Of a stretch of 64,000 nt of DNA, positions 34,991-48,000 are shown in pieces. How positions within the stretch are numbered: position 1 is the first letter of the stretch; each line of letters opens with the position of its first letter. The translations under genes were made by a program, and so were the position numbers. This DNA is from Siderastrea radians (lineage: Eukaryota > Cnidaria > Anthozoa > Scleractinia > Rhizangiidae): NCBI GenBank assembly GCA_964017195.1, contig OZ024896.1:32386307-32450306 (forward strand), read 5' to 3'. A model generated the notes under the pieces. It ran no database searches. It was not told the origin of the DNA and saw only the letters and a program-made list of their open reading frames with translations.

Positions 34991-36679
34991 TGGCTAAAAA
35001 GGAATTCTTATACAGGAGGCTCATACGGAGTCATGAGCAAAGTACATGACTTAGGGTAACTAATTCATCTTACTGCATTGTGGTTAACTCGAAATAAAAA
35101 GATAATATTAACAATGTATTTTAGTTTTGTTGTTTTCAAACGAAACATTTTATTGGCATATTTTTGTATTTTATTAGATTTTATTGACTCTACAAAACAA
35201 AAACAAATTACAGTACGCATTCCCATATGTACAGTATATATAAAAGACAATTACTTAACAATGAAAGAAAAACACAATGAATTAAATCGGTGAAAAACAA
35301 AGAAAAGAAAAGAAATAAAAAGGTCCACTACACAGATTAGAATAGTAAGCCGTATCTTATAAGGACTTTGCAGGTTATCGCTAGCTGTAACTAACTTACT
35401 TCAATTTGGCACATATATTCGCACGTATATCTCAGTTTGTCTATCGAACGACGTAGAGTTGGAATGGAATTTGTTGGCTATTATACCTCGATAACGAAGT
35501 CGCTTACCTGTAACGAGAACGTGATTGATAAGTTTTATTCCCTTTGTAATTGCTCTGGAAACCAAACACGATATCATTTTCACTAAAAGTGTTAACGCTT
35601 TAACCAAAATAGTGCTAAGCCATTTTGAAACTTTAAGTCAAAACCGATTAACATGAACGCATTCAAGAAAATATTCGGGGTACTCCGTTCCACAGAAAGT
35701 ATAGATAGCTTTGGCTTTATTACGTTAATGATCTACTCAGCACGCAAAATATTCTTGAATAAAATATTGCCCACGTAGTTTGGGACTACAAACAAGATCT
35801 TTTTGTAACCACTAGTTATGGCTTTGATCTTTGCAGTTCAGTTGGTCTCCTTCTTTCGTTGAGAGGGGTTTAAGCCAGTGTAAGTTGTAATAAAATACCA
35901 ATTTTTAGATTCTTAATTTTCATTCCAAAACAGCGTGCACAAGTAATCCGACATTTGTTACCCCACTGTGCGCCACAAGGAACTGTTCACCTACAGGGCA
36001 ATTAAAGGGATTCAAGTAAAAAAAAAAAAATGGAATTAGATCTCGTGTTCTCTTGTCAGCGTAACAACCCGGCTTACTTGCATGAAATTGTTCAGTGAAA
36101 TAAATGAAAGATATCACCGTACTAGTGACTTACACGCGTAGAATTTTGTTTCGCGTGGATTCTATTGTGCATAGGTCAACTGCTGCTTTCATTTATGATT
36201 CAATGTTGAGTCGACAATTAATTTTACATATAACATAACTATTGTAATGCGGATTTTTATAAATTAGGAGTTAATACCATTTATACATATGGGAAAATTG
36301 AAATAAATTGTTGTTGATGTTGCATTGGTCGCTGGCTGTAAGCGCTTTGGGACATGTTGAGACACGGTGGATCTAAGTATTGAACGTGCTGATGAAATCC
36401 TACAGCGTGACCATTTTAAAATAAAGGCATTGAACACGGTATCTTAACCTGCAGTGTTATTTTGTTTTTGCAAAAGAGTGAACAAAGAGAAAGTTTCAAA
36501 TGCAACATTTTCATTAATTTTCTTAGTGATCGTAGTCGACGTGCAAACAATTGCCGATTCGTGATCATTCAATAACAATTTGCTCGCCAAGATATACGCT
36601 CCGTGTCTTCCACTGCAGCTGTTGACTAAACTGTTAACTAAACTGTTCTCTTAACTAATAATACTGTTAACTGAGAACT
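34991..36679. other. Region upstream of gene B (duplicated)
   Basis: Matches 16715-17910 of copy A with small indels and some extra sequence at 35190-35870. No gene. The 130 bases before the ATG contain AACTGTT repeats like copy A; no TATA box seen. Confidence 0.5.
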
Positions 36680-38963
36680 ATGGCTGTTATCTTGATGCTT
36701 CTGTTCCTGGCTGGGGGGATCTCGAGGAGCCAAGGTAAGTTGTATAAACTATTTTACCACAAAACAATCAAGTTTGAAAAATGACACTCGTAGTCGCATG
36801 AAACGGGCGGAAAGTACCAAAAGTGTTGGACGTTCTCTTCAGTTTGGTGATGGTTTGAACTAAAGGATGTTTGAGATACCTCTCTTAGCTGCTGCTTTCA
36901 ACAGACATGTTAGAAGGTCGTGTCAAGGTCGCACATGCAGTTGTTTTCATAATTCGAGGTCACAAGCTTCGAGGCTTTGCCGAGTTAAGCTAAACTGGAA
37001 CAGGTGCCACTATCTAAAAAACTAGCGACATCGGACGACCTAATGAGCGACAGGAGACTGAAATGAGGAATCAAAATTTGACAGCGACACAATAAACACC
37101 AAAAAAGACAGCGAAATTTAACGTTTTTCTGTTGCAACCATTATAAAAACCAGACAATTCCGTTTTACCAATCTTTGTAGACCCTTTAAGGGCAAAAAAG
37201 TAACCTAATTAAATAACCAATATCTAAAACAGTAACCCCGTTCGTTTCAAGGAGTTAAAGGTATTCAAAGAAAATGTCTAATGACAGCTACAATGTGGCT
37301 CGTATAGGTCGAAAACAACAGCGTCATTTGCTGCTATTACATGCAGGGCGCATGACATGAGCTGACATGATAAAACCCTTGGAAAGCACAGTTCTACCTT
37401 ATTTTCATAATTGCGCGCCAAAGGCCTTGAACGTTGAAAACGCAGATTTCCTTAGATTTAAGTAAAACCACTGCTCACGAAAAAAGCCAAATAAACGTAG
37501 GCTCGGAAATGTATTACGTAACAATTTGAACTGCTAGACACACTAAAACACTAGAAACTTAAATTTGAAAATCTGTTCTTTTTGCCATTTAGACGAAAGA
37601 GAAAACGTTTCCTATTCTCTTGTCATCGTTACAACCAGATCCGAATGATAGTTTTCATTTAAAAAATAAATAACAGATATCACCATTTACCATGACTTAT
37701 ACATAACACTTCTAAATGTTGTTAGTCAGTCTCAGCAGGAGGGATCCTTTTGTGTGTGGGTCCACTGCTACTTTCATTTATGATTCAATGTTGAGTCAAA
37801 GGTTAGAGCCACTTCTCTCAAAATGTCCGTCAAAGCCCTTACGAGCTGGAGACCAACATCAACAACAATTTAAGTAACTCATTAATTATATAAAAAAATG
37901 AACATTTCATACTCACATAACTGTCGAATTCATGCACAACATATTGTCCCGGAGGCTTTTGAGCACAGTATCTCAACTTGTGGCGCTATTTTGTTTTTTC
38001 GAAAGAGTGAACAAAGAGAACTTTTCAAATGCGACATTCAGTTGGTGGGAATAAAGACATTTAGACAAATTCTCCTGACTAGTTCCATAAGAGATGTGTG
38101 GAGAACAGTAAAGGAGAATATGAGATTTGCATCAGAGCTTAAAGTGTTAAGGAACTGTTGACCTGCACGGTAATAGATAGGCTTCTGACCTAGAAAAAAG
38201 TCACTGAAACAAAGAGCTTGTCAAAACATGATTGTGTTGCGTCCGGTTGTTGAAAGCAGTGAAATGAGTGGAATGATCGACCCATGACCCCTACAATGGC
38301 TGATGCGTTGCTATACCAAGCTAAGCTAGGAGGCCTTGGTATGCTAGGTCTAATATCGAAGGGGGAGGGGCGTATGACCGATGTCTGGACCGAGTAGGGG
38401 TGCCGCTAAGGGTCTGAGACCCTGACCCTGTTTAGGACAAAAAACCCCTAAAATATCAATGCTGTGTAGGACAACACCCCCATGTTAGGTCCCTGTTTCG
38501 GAAAAATGGCGAAAAACACACACTCTAGATTTACACAATTTTAAAGTGTTTTGGAGGCCGGCAAACGTCTCCGATCTAGGATTGCTGAATACTGTATGAG
38601 CCATATTTAACAACGACAATCGTGCAACCATACCCCAGCCTGTGTAGGAGAAGTTCACACCCTGTTTAGGACAAACTAGCATTACACTTTGTATTACCCT
38701 GTTCGAAGTGTGTGTTCGCAGAGTGTTCAAAGCAGTGTTAAGCTGATCTAGGATAAGCATAAACTTTGAATTCAGTTTGATGGATAAATTGACGATGTGG
38801 ACTCCCATAAATTATTCTTGCTCTACGTTTTGACTTTAGCTGCTTTCAAATTGTAACTCAAATCTAGTAGTGGAAACGCTTTTTAACAAAATAAAACGAG
38901 AGGAACGAAGCCCTTTTGCACAAAAAGTATAATAATAATAATAATAACAACAACAACAACAAC

Positions 38964-38996
<33 letters not shown>

Positions 38997-39000
38997 GATG

Positions 39001-39038
<38 letters not shown>

Positions 39039-42000
39039 TGGTCACACTGTATCATTTCACAACTTGTCGCGAGACAATGTTGCGTTGCACGTTGAGATTG
39101 CTCACTGCGCGTAGAGAACCACCTCTGCGTATAAAAAACGCTCTTGTTGTTGCAAAATGTAGAAGCAAAGTCTACTTTTCTTCGCATTTGTTGCTCGACA
39201 AGTTGCATGAAAATGTTGCTCGTATTACCTGACCTTAATGCTCAAATTTAGGAAGTCATCCATGCAAAGTCGCAACAGTTAGAACCGTAGTTAGTAACTG
39301 AACAAGACCACCCTTTAAAACATCGTTTATTTTTTCATGGAAAGAATAAATGCAGAAGAATATTCACACTGTTGAAGGGAAACAAACGCCGAGGTTACAC
39401 TGAAAGATTTTCATTTGTATTTTGTTATTTTGTATATTTATCATATATATTGAAAATTGAAAAATGAATTCGTAAAATTTCAAATTTAACTTTTAGAGGA
39501 AAACTGAAAAATGTATTCGAAAAGTTTCAATGTTTATCTTTTTTAGGAAAATTCCAAGTATACAAGTCTTGCAGCTGTCGAAATCTAAACTGAAAGATTT
39601 ATATCGGTTGTCCACAAATCTCCAAAAGGCGATCTTTGTTGCCAAAAATCGAGTTCATTGTTTGCAATGTGCAGACTAAATGATCGTGCTTGTCCACTGT
39701 TTGTTCGCGATTTTCCTGCCAAATCACGAAATTTTAGTCTCGCGAATTTGCAAGAGATCAAGTTGGTAACAAAAAGATAGCTTTTGCTGACATCTGCTTA
39801 TTCCGCTTAGTTATAAACCACGAAAAAATACATTTGTGTTAGGAGGTACCGCCCTTCAATACCCGCGTTTCTAAAACCATCCAGTGATGCGCAGAGCGTA
39901 TGCATGCGCAGTAACAAAGGGAGGCACCGTCCTGAAGTCAAGAAGAGCGCGCGGTTTTAACTGAAGGTTTAATAAAAGTTGGTTCAGATAACACAAGGGA
40001 TGCCTTGAAAAAAAGAGCACAAAATCGAGACGTTCTTAAATTTTATAGGTTTAAACTTTGTTACTCAGGAAAATTAAAATTTTGTACGCTTCCGTCCTGG
40101 TCTGTTGACTTGTTCACCTAGTCGTGGCAAATACAGGACTTGATATTTCCAGGGCACAGTTCTTCCTGGAACACAGCTCTTTAGCAGGTTGCTCCTTATG
40201 GCAAAGTTTCTAAATGTATCCGGTCAAGAACAAGTCAAGAACTTGTCGGTAAGAGGGGCGTAAAACAGGCCATTTACATCAGTCGGAGCCTACAAACCCT
40301 TAATCTCAACCTGGCCATGTTCTTGGTATTTTGTTTAGTAAAATGCTGGCATATCTCAGCCTTGACGCTCTTATAAAATAAAAGTTCCTATTTTAGGGCA
40401 ATTTAGGAGATATATTGATATTATATCCTCATTCTTGGAGCTTTCCTCAAGGTTATATGTCTTCATTATGTTAATTCTTTTTTATTTCCCCAGCTCTGAC
40501 CTGCTTTGAGTGCGATGAATACCACCCTGAGGGATGGGGATGCCTCGATGAGCCGGTACTAAGGGAGTGCGATCCAGGTTTCGTCTGTTACACTCTCCAG
40601 TTCAGGATGAATCCAAATATATCCGCTTCCGAAAGAGGATGTTATCCTTCCGACTTCGTACCTTGTGATCAATTGTGTTCTTGGCTGAACTCTTCTGAGT
40701 TGGATAGTCAACTTCAATCTTGTTCGTTCGAATGCTGCAATTATACAGGATGCAATGCTGAGAACATTACGATGACGACACTTGCGACCACTACTCCACT
40801 AGGTAAAGAAATGCTAAAAACAACGGTTTCCTTTTCATGAATTCAATGGTTTAAAGTCCCCTATGAAATTAATATAGTATGAGCTAACTCATGCCTTACA
40901 ATAGTATGAGTTGCAGTTATATCTGGTGGGTAATTTTAAAATTGACCAGATTATCTTTGATGGGTTTGAAATATCACAAACTGAACATATAGGATACTAA
41001 GTGTAAAGAAGATCCTCGCAGTTATTAACGCAACTTATGCAGTTGCGAAAAGAAAGCCTGAAAAAAATCAGGCTTGCCGGGATTCGAACCCTGACCTCTG
41101 CGATACCGGTTCAGCGCTCTAACCAATTGAGCTAACAAGCCAGCTGGGAGCTGGTCATTAAATTGGTTCGTAATATACCCGGGAAAGATGAAGATGAAAT
41201 TATGAATATATGAAACTCATATATTTGAACTGCGGAATGAAGAAATAAGTGTAAAGAAGATCCTCCCAGTTATTAACGCAACTAATGCAGATGCGAAAAG
41301 AAAGCCTGAAAAAAATCAGGCTTGCCGGGATTCGAACCCTGACCTCTGCGATACCGGTGCAGCGCTCTAACCAATTGAGCTAACAAGCCAACTGGGAGCT
41401 GGTCATTAAATTGGTTCGTAATATACCCGGGAAAAGATGAAGATGAAATTATGAATATATGAAACTCATATATTTGAACTCCTGGGTATATTACGAACCA
41501 ATTTAATGACCAGCTCCCAGTTGGCTTTTTAGCTCAATTGGTTAGAGCGCTGCACCGGTATCGCAGAGGTCAGGGTTCGAATCCCGGCAAGCCTGATTTT
41601 TTTCAGGCTTTCTTTTCGCAACTGCATAAGTTGCGTTAATAACTGCGAGGATCTTCTTTACACTTATTTCTTCATTCCGCAGTTCAAATATATGAGTTTC
41701 ATATATTCATAATTTCTTATAGGATACTATTATTTCTTTATACACTGGAAAGGCCCAAACAAAAGGTCATAGAGCAGGGCACCCAACGAGAAAATTTTAG
41801 AAAAATACTTGAAATATCATTTTCTGGTTTCTTAGATTGTTTCAGAGCTTTTTAAAGGCGTATTTGCGTAAGCTAATACAGATTGATTTGTTCGGCTTTT
41901 CTAGCTGAAAATTTAGGCCGCAGAAAATTTTAGGAAACAGAATCCTATCCGCCTAATTTCCACGCTGCTGATGGCTGTCCGAAACTGCTAGCTGACCTTA

Positions 42001-45000
42001 TTTTGCACTCTAAAGGACATGTTTTCCCTTGGAAAACAATAAGAACTAATAAGTCCTCTTGTTTACAAAAGTCTGACGTGATGTTTCCCCAAAGAAATCT
42101 TTAGCTTTCACTGCTATTAAATCCGAAAATCTCAGGTGATTTTAGGCCGTCCGAACAGATATTCCCCGAAAAGAACCGTTGGGTACCCCTGATAGAGTAA
42201 TTTTTTGGTTTCAAGGAGCCAACCTGGACTTTTTAGGAGTTTCCGAGCCCAGGGTGGGATAGCGGACACGAAGTACCCCCCTTTCTTAACTCTAAGAGTA
42301 TTAAGCACTTAGAGGGTGCATAACACGCCTAAAAATGTTTCTTTTAAGGAACGCAATTATAATGAGCTGATTTCGATACATGACATGAAATTACGCCCTT
42401 TTTTCCCAACGGCTTCAAACTTGGATCCACCATTGTGAATTTCATAGCCTGCTTGCAGGCGGTTACTGGGTGTTTTTATCGCGGAAAACCCGGTTCCGTT
42501 CGCTAATCGGGCGCCATCTTGGATTTTTAAGACGCGCGGTCCCGGGGACGAGCGGGCGAGCGCAAAAATCGAGGGAGGGGGGAGGGGGAGAGAATAGAAA
42601 AACCGCCTGCTGGAAGACTAGGGCTTTCTCTGGACAAAATTTGAATCCCGTCCACCAGCAGACGGGGTTTCTGATTGGTCAGGAAACAATAGCTAGGCTA
42701 TGATACTACAGAGCAGTCTCTTTAGAATTTGTCACACATTCTAGAATCATGGCGGACTTGAAAGAAGTAGTAAGCAAAGCGTTATCATTCTTGGATTCCA
42801 AGGGGAAAACGATCGTTTTAAAGGCCGAACAGGAAAAGGCTTTGTACAGCCTACTTGAAGGAAACGATGTTTTGGCAGTTTTGCCAACAGGTTTTGGAAA
42901 AACCATGATTTTTACGATGTTTTCTGTTGCTGCTCGAGAACGAACACTGCAGGCACCAGTTTCAGTATTGGTAATATCGCCGCTCAACAGCATAATCACT
43001 GACCAAATCGCTGATCTAGAAGGATTATGCAAAGCCGCAGAGCTTAAAGCAGACAACTTCAATGCAATACTGAAAGACCCGCCACATTTTATCTACGCTT
43101 CGGCCGAGAAAGTCCTTGAGGAACGCTTCCTTCGTGCCCTCAAAGATTTCAGTTCTGAACTACACAAGCGCATACCATTGATTGTCGTAGACGAATCACA
43201 CACAGTGGAAACGTGCACGGGAAAAAGGTATTTTTGTGCGTTCATTTCTCGTAGACGGTTACAAGGAAAGCTACCGATCACCGAGTAACCTAGCTAGTAA
43301 TTTTTTTTCTTCTCATGTCTACAACAAAAGGAATAATAAAAACTTACTAAATTTACGTCTAAAATTCGAAAGAAATTCGGTTTCTGACAAGGATGGCTCG
43401 ATCTTTGCTATACATTTTCCTTTATAACCAGCAAAGAAAGAAATTTGGTTATGGACAAGCATTGGCCTTGCTCGGTCTTTGCTATACATTTTCCTTTATA
43501 ACCAGCAAACACGAAGTTTTGAATTTGAGGTCAAGTTGACTACTTGCATTACATAAATAGTTAAGATATAGATTCTGCAGACATGAACATTTTTATGTAT
43601 AAATTAGCAACAGAAGCAATAATTCAGTAAAAGTAGCATGACATTATCCCCATTGTATAAGCCCAATGAAGAAATGAAGGGATGAGAAATATAATATCAC
43701 TCACCTCGCTCCGTTTCGGCGGTCTTCTTGTCGCTCTCCTCGGCGTTTGCCCTGTCGTTTTCTTCCACCGATTTCAGCCGCTTGTAGAAACAGTACGTGT
43801 TCCTCAAATTCCTACCGCATGGCTTGCAAATTCTATCGGATAATTTATCTTATTTTGCCACATTGAAACCGAGCTCAGCGCATAACTGGCTCGAAGTTTT
43901 GTTCTCGAGACCTCGAAATTGTGGTTTGTCGCTGTACTCTTTCCTCTTCGAGATTGTAAATATATTTTCAGTAGAAATATACGCAACTCTTCCGTATCTA
44001 ATAACTAGCTTGGTTCTGCAAAATCTACACTCTTCCTTCGGATTTTCGCGGCTTGCGCTAGCTGATTTTTTCGGTGTTTCGCGTAGCTCCATTCTTCATG
44101 ACAAAAAAGTTCCGCGTGAGTTTGACAACTTCAAACCACGCGGATTTGTTTTGGTCGAAGCGCTTGACAGTTTAAAAACAATGGGGCCTTTACTTGATTT
44201 TGATTGGTCCATAGCGAGTGCGGGACATGTCACCATAAGCGTCATGGTCAATGGGTTGAGACTCATAGGGGGATGGTTATCCAGTAGGCGTTCTTTCTTT
44301 TCGCGCCTCCCGCCCCCCTCCCCCCGCGTCGCCTCTTTGTCAACTATCGCTCGTCCCGCTCCTTCGCGTCGCGTATTTTCCAAAATGGCGGCCAAGATAG
44401 CGAACTCCGGGTTTTCTCGCCGAAGAAAAACTCCAACGCCTACAGGTAGGCTATGAATTTCATAATTTAATTTTCTAAGAACTCCAAAGACCTCCAAAAT
44501 TGGCCCAAAAATAGTCTTTACCAATAAAAGAACATTAAATGGTCTAAAATTGCAAAAGTTAGCGCAATAAAGTTAAAAATTATCATTTAAAACAGAAAAA
44601 TTCAAAATTCAGAAAAACTGGCTGTAAAAATATGGTTGCCATAACAACATCAAATTTGAAAAACAATGACATGTCATACCAAATTGTTTCCGGAAAAATG
44701 TTTGAAATGACACAAAGTTTGGTGGAGTTTTCTTGCATATTAAAAAGTTTTAAACGCTCAAAGTCAGCGCAGCCATTTTGTGCCCTTACCCATGCGAGTC
44801 ATTTCACTTACGTTCCAATTCATAATCTTTCACACATTTTGCTTGTTGGCTACAAAATCACATTTCAAGAAAAGTTGAAACTAAACTTTCGCTTCAAAGA
44901 TAACAATAATGTAAAATCACGGCTCGTGGCTATTTGGCAAATCATCTTTCAGAAGGCAGAAAACAGCCATTTCACTTCCACGCAAACAGATATGGCAAAT

Positions 45001-48000
45001 CACAGCTCGCGAAAATACCTTACATCTACCTCTGCGAACAGTCATTTCACGCGAGAAAGACCAAATTAGGAAGGGTGACCATTGTTTAATTTTTCATGTT
45101 TTCTACTCTAACGTCAGTCCTTTTTCCGTGTTTTAGCGTCAGCGTCACAGTCAATGTCGCCCTCCATGTCGCGCTCTGCGTCACAATCGAAGTCACACTC
45201 TGCGTCTCAGTCGATGTCATCATCAGTGTCACATTTTGTATCACCATCGGTGTCACAGTCAATGTCAAAATCAGTATCACAGTCAATGTCATCATCCTTG
45301 TCACACTCGGCGTCACAATCAATCTCACTCTCTGCTTCCCAGTCGATGTCATTGTCAGTGTCAGTGTCACAGACGGCATCACCATCGGTGTCACAGTCAA
45401 TGTCAAAATCAGTATCACAGTCAATGTCACCATCCTTGTCACATTCGGCGTCCCAATCGATGTCACACTCTCAGTCCCAGTCGCTGTCATCATCAGTGTC
45501 ACAGTCTGTATCACCATCTGTGTCACACTCAATGTCAAAATCAGTATCACAGTCAATGTCACCATCCTTGTCACATTCGGCGTCACAATCGATGTCACAC
45601 TCTCAGTCCCAGTCGCTGCCATCATCAGTGTCACAGTCTGTATCGTCATCGGTGCCACAGTCAATGTCACCATCCATGTCACGCTCTGCGTCACAATCGA
45701 TGTCACACTCTGCGTCCCAGTCGATGTCGCACTCTTCGTCTCAGTTCATGTCACACTCTTCGTCACAGTCGATGTCACACTATGCATCACCGTCAATTAC
45801 ACCGTCAATATCACAGCCCCTCGCGCCTTCAATTTTACAGTCCATGGCACCATCGGCGACACAGCCAACATCAGCAGCCTCTTCTGTTAGAAAGCCGAGT
45901 GATGGGACAAGTGGAAGACAAACCAGTGATGATGAAGGTGGTAAGTGTTTTGTTTTGATTCGAAAAGGGAGGTTTTATAGAGGGCTACATTCCTTGTTTA
46001 TTTTATGAATTTTATAAATTTTCAAACTTTAAAAAGAGGTTTTCAAGATGCTTAATTTATCGACCAAGCCATTTGTTAAATGAGGATACCGTATTTACTC
46101 GAAAGAGCGCCGCTCTTGAATAATCGCCGCCCCCGAATGAGCGCCGCATCCTTCCAGCAACAATTCGGGCTTATTGACTTTTGACGTATGGCAAATGCTG
46201 AAATGCTAATACGGCTGATATTGTTATTGCTGTTACTGTTATTTATTTGAATGTGAAAAGGGATGTAGAACTTAAAACTTTTATTGCGTCCTTCCTATGC
46301 TATTGTGAACAAAACAAAGATTAAGAATGATTACATCTATGTTATTCGCAAGTAGGCAGTTTAAAATAAGGGCCGCCTCCGAATAAGCGCCGCCCACAAC
46401 ACCGACATGTTGAAAAATTAATAACCGCCGTGACGTTCTTTTCGGTAGCTCCCGCAAATTGCAATTTACTTTGATGACTACGAAGCCGACGATACCAGCG
46501 GAAGAAAAATGAAGGTTAAAAAAGGACGATCAAGACGGATTTTCAACGCGGAATATGCATACCTTTTAGACTTTTATGCTGCTGTGCAGCTTCGCCGAGA
46601 CGCAACGTTTTTTAACATGTCTCAAAGTGAAACTCTCAAACCTTGAGGCACGTTAGTAACGTCGGTTCTTCCTTTTGAGCAAGTGAACGGAATTGTATAT
46701 TGTGACTCTTCAAATGAAAGCTCTTCAGCATTGTTTTTGGAATGAGCGTGTTCATTCTTGTGTCATCACGCGCGTTGTTAGCGCGAAGTGTGAGCAGCGG
46801 AGCCGCGAAGAGAATGGGGAGAAGCGATTTCTCGCGGCTTACGCCGCTCATGGCGGCTCCGCTGCCAAAACTTCACCTCCGCAGACAATACCGCCAGCTA
46901 TGCAGACTATTTAGATATTTATTTGTCTGCGGGTTTGGCACATTCGTCATGCATGAGACCATTAGTAACAAGACGTGCAGTATTGTACAAGTCACGCGAA
47001 AACGGTCACGTTTCGTAATATTTTTCGTATTCAGGTCTGTCATTTTATAAGGGGACCAATAGAAAGCGGTTTCCGGTCACATTTTCTTTAAAATACGTGC
47101 TATAAATGAGCAAAAATGTAATGAAAGTTAAAAGAACCGCAGCAAAAATAAACGTCAGTGCATATTATTGAAGGCTAAAATCAGGACGTGTAATTTGACA
47201 CTACACGTATTTATCTAAAAAGGGAAGAAGGCATTTAGACGTAAATAAATTCACAAGTCACACAAGACCAATTACAACGCCTTCACGATCAGTTGCATCC
47301 ATAATAATATTATTATATCTAACTTGAAGCCACATAAGCTTACGTTCATTCCATGTCCGCATGCGTGCGGACCGTTCATTCTATAGTGCTATTGTTCATT
47401 TTTCAGTCTGCTGTTTACAAATGGCATTTTTTTCTCGAATTTTGACTTACAGTAGTCGCTCGAGTTTTAGAGTGGAAGCGGAAGTATTTGCTTCTGGGTG
47501 GAGGGGAGTTTTTTTTGTTGTAAATACAATAGCCCTATTCACTGTTGACTTTTCTCATTGCATTTCAATTTCGGGCAATTTTGCGGTTTTTGCCCGAAAT
47601 TGCCTAACATCCACGTTCAAATACATTATAGTGCAACGTGAAAAGGGCTAAATTAGTGCAACGTGAAAAGGGCTTGAAATTCTAAGATCAGTCCACACAT
47701 GTGTTCGTGGGTCTAGAACTCCTTTTCACAAGAATACTGACTTTTTGGATGATTTTAGTGTTAATGCAAGGAACGTGGACATTTTTAAATTAGTTTTTAA
47801 GCATGTTTTTTTAGAGTAGTTTTAGTAGACAGTATTTGAATCAGTTGGCTATAGTTTTTTATGCTAACAGAAGTGATCGCATCTGAGCAGCCAAGAATTT
47901 ATTTGGGAAATTGTTATAGGTCATTGCTAATTCAGTTTTTATGATTTATGCAATGTTTGTTAGGTTATATATTGCTTAATTCTCATTTCAAATATTTCTG

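Larger units (their letters stand above)
41001..41716. mobile_element. tRNA-like tandem and inverted cluster inserted as a unit
   Basis: Three tRNA-like units of about 245 bp: two on the - strand in tandem and one on the + strand inverted against them. The left arm (AGTGTAAAGAAGATCCTCGC) reappears inverted near 41650. The insertion is bounded by TATAGGATACTA on both sides (about 40989-41000 and 41717-41728), while copy A has this 12-mer region once near 22727. It therefore entered as one piece with a target duplication of about 12 bp. Confidence 0.8.
42445..44453. mobile_element. 2-kb Academ-like DNA element with helicase and zinc-finger first exons
   Basis: Inverted ends start TAGCCTGCTTGCAGGCG (left) and TAGCCTACCTGTAGGCG (right, read inward), with homology continuing about 55 bp. 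It is flanked by TGAATTTCA at 42436-42444 and 44454-44462; copy A has this site once and unoccupied near 23420. Inside, a helicase exon points right (42749-43227) and a zinc-finger exon points left (44092-43705); both end at splice donors and their downstream exons are gone. This is an internal-deletion derivative of a two-gene element. Superfamily call (Academ, helicase-bearing lineage, 9-bp duplication) is inference from remembered features. Confidence 0.75.
40803..45136 (+). other. Gene B intron 2
   Basis: Holds the tRNA-like cluster (41001-41716) and the Academ-like element (42445-44453). The remaining sequence, 40803-41000, parts of 41717-42435 and 44463-45136, is colinear with gene A intron 2. 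At 41775-42200 there is an additional stretch not in copy A. Confidence 0.75.

Noticed and set aside
38836..39208. Poly-His, poly-Tyr and poly-Ser frames on the - strand
   Set aside because: Translation of a compound trinucleotide repeat.
42749..43227. Host RecQ helicase gene
   Set aside because: Only the first exon exists, it lies inside a transposon with proven target duplication, and copy A lacks it entirely.
45086..45958. Thr/Val-rich and His/Cys-rich frames over gene B exon 3
   Set aside because: Shadow frames of the same serine-repeat exon.
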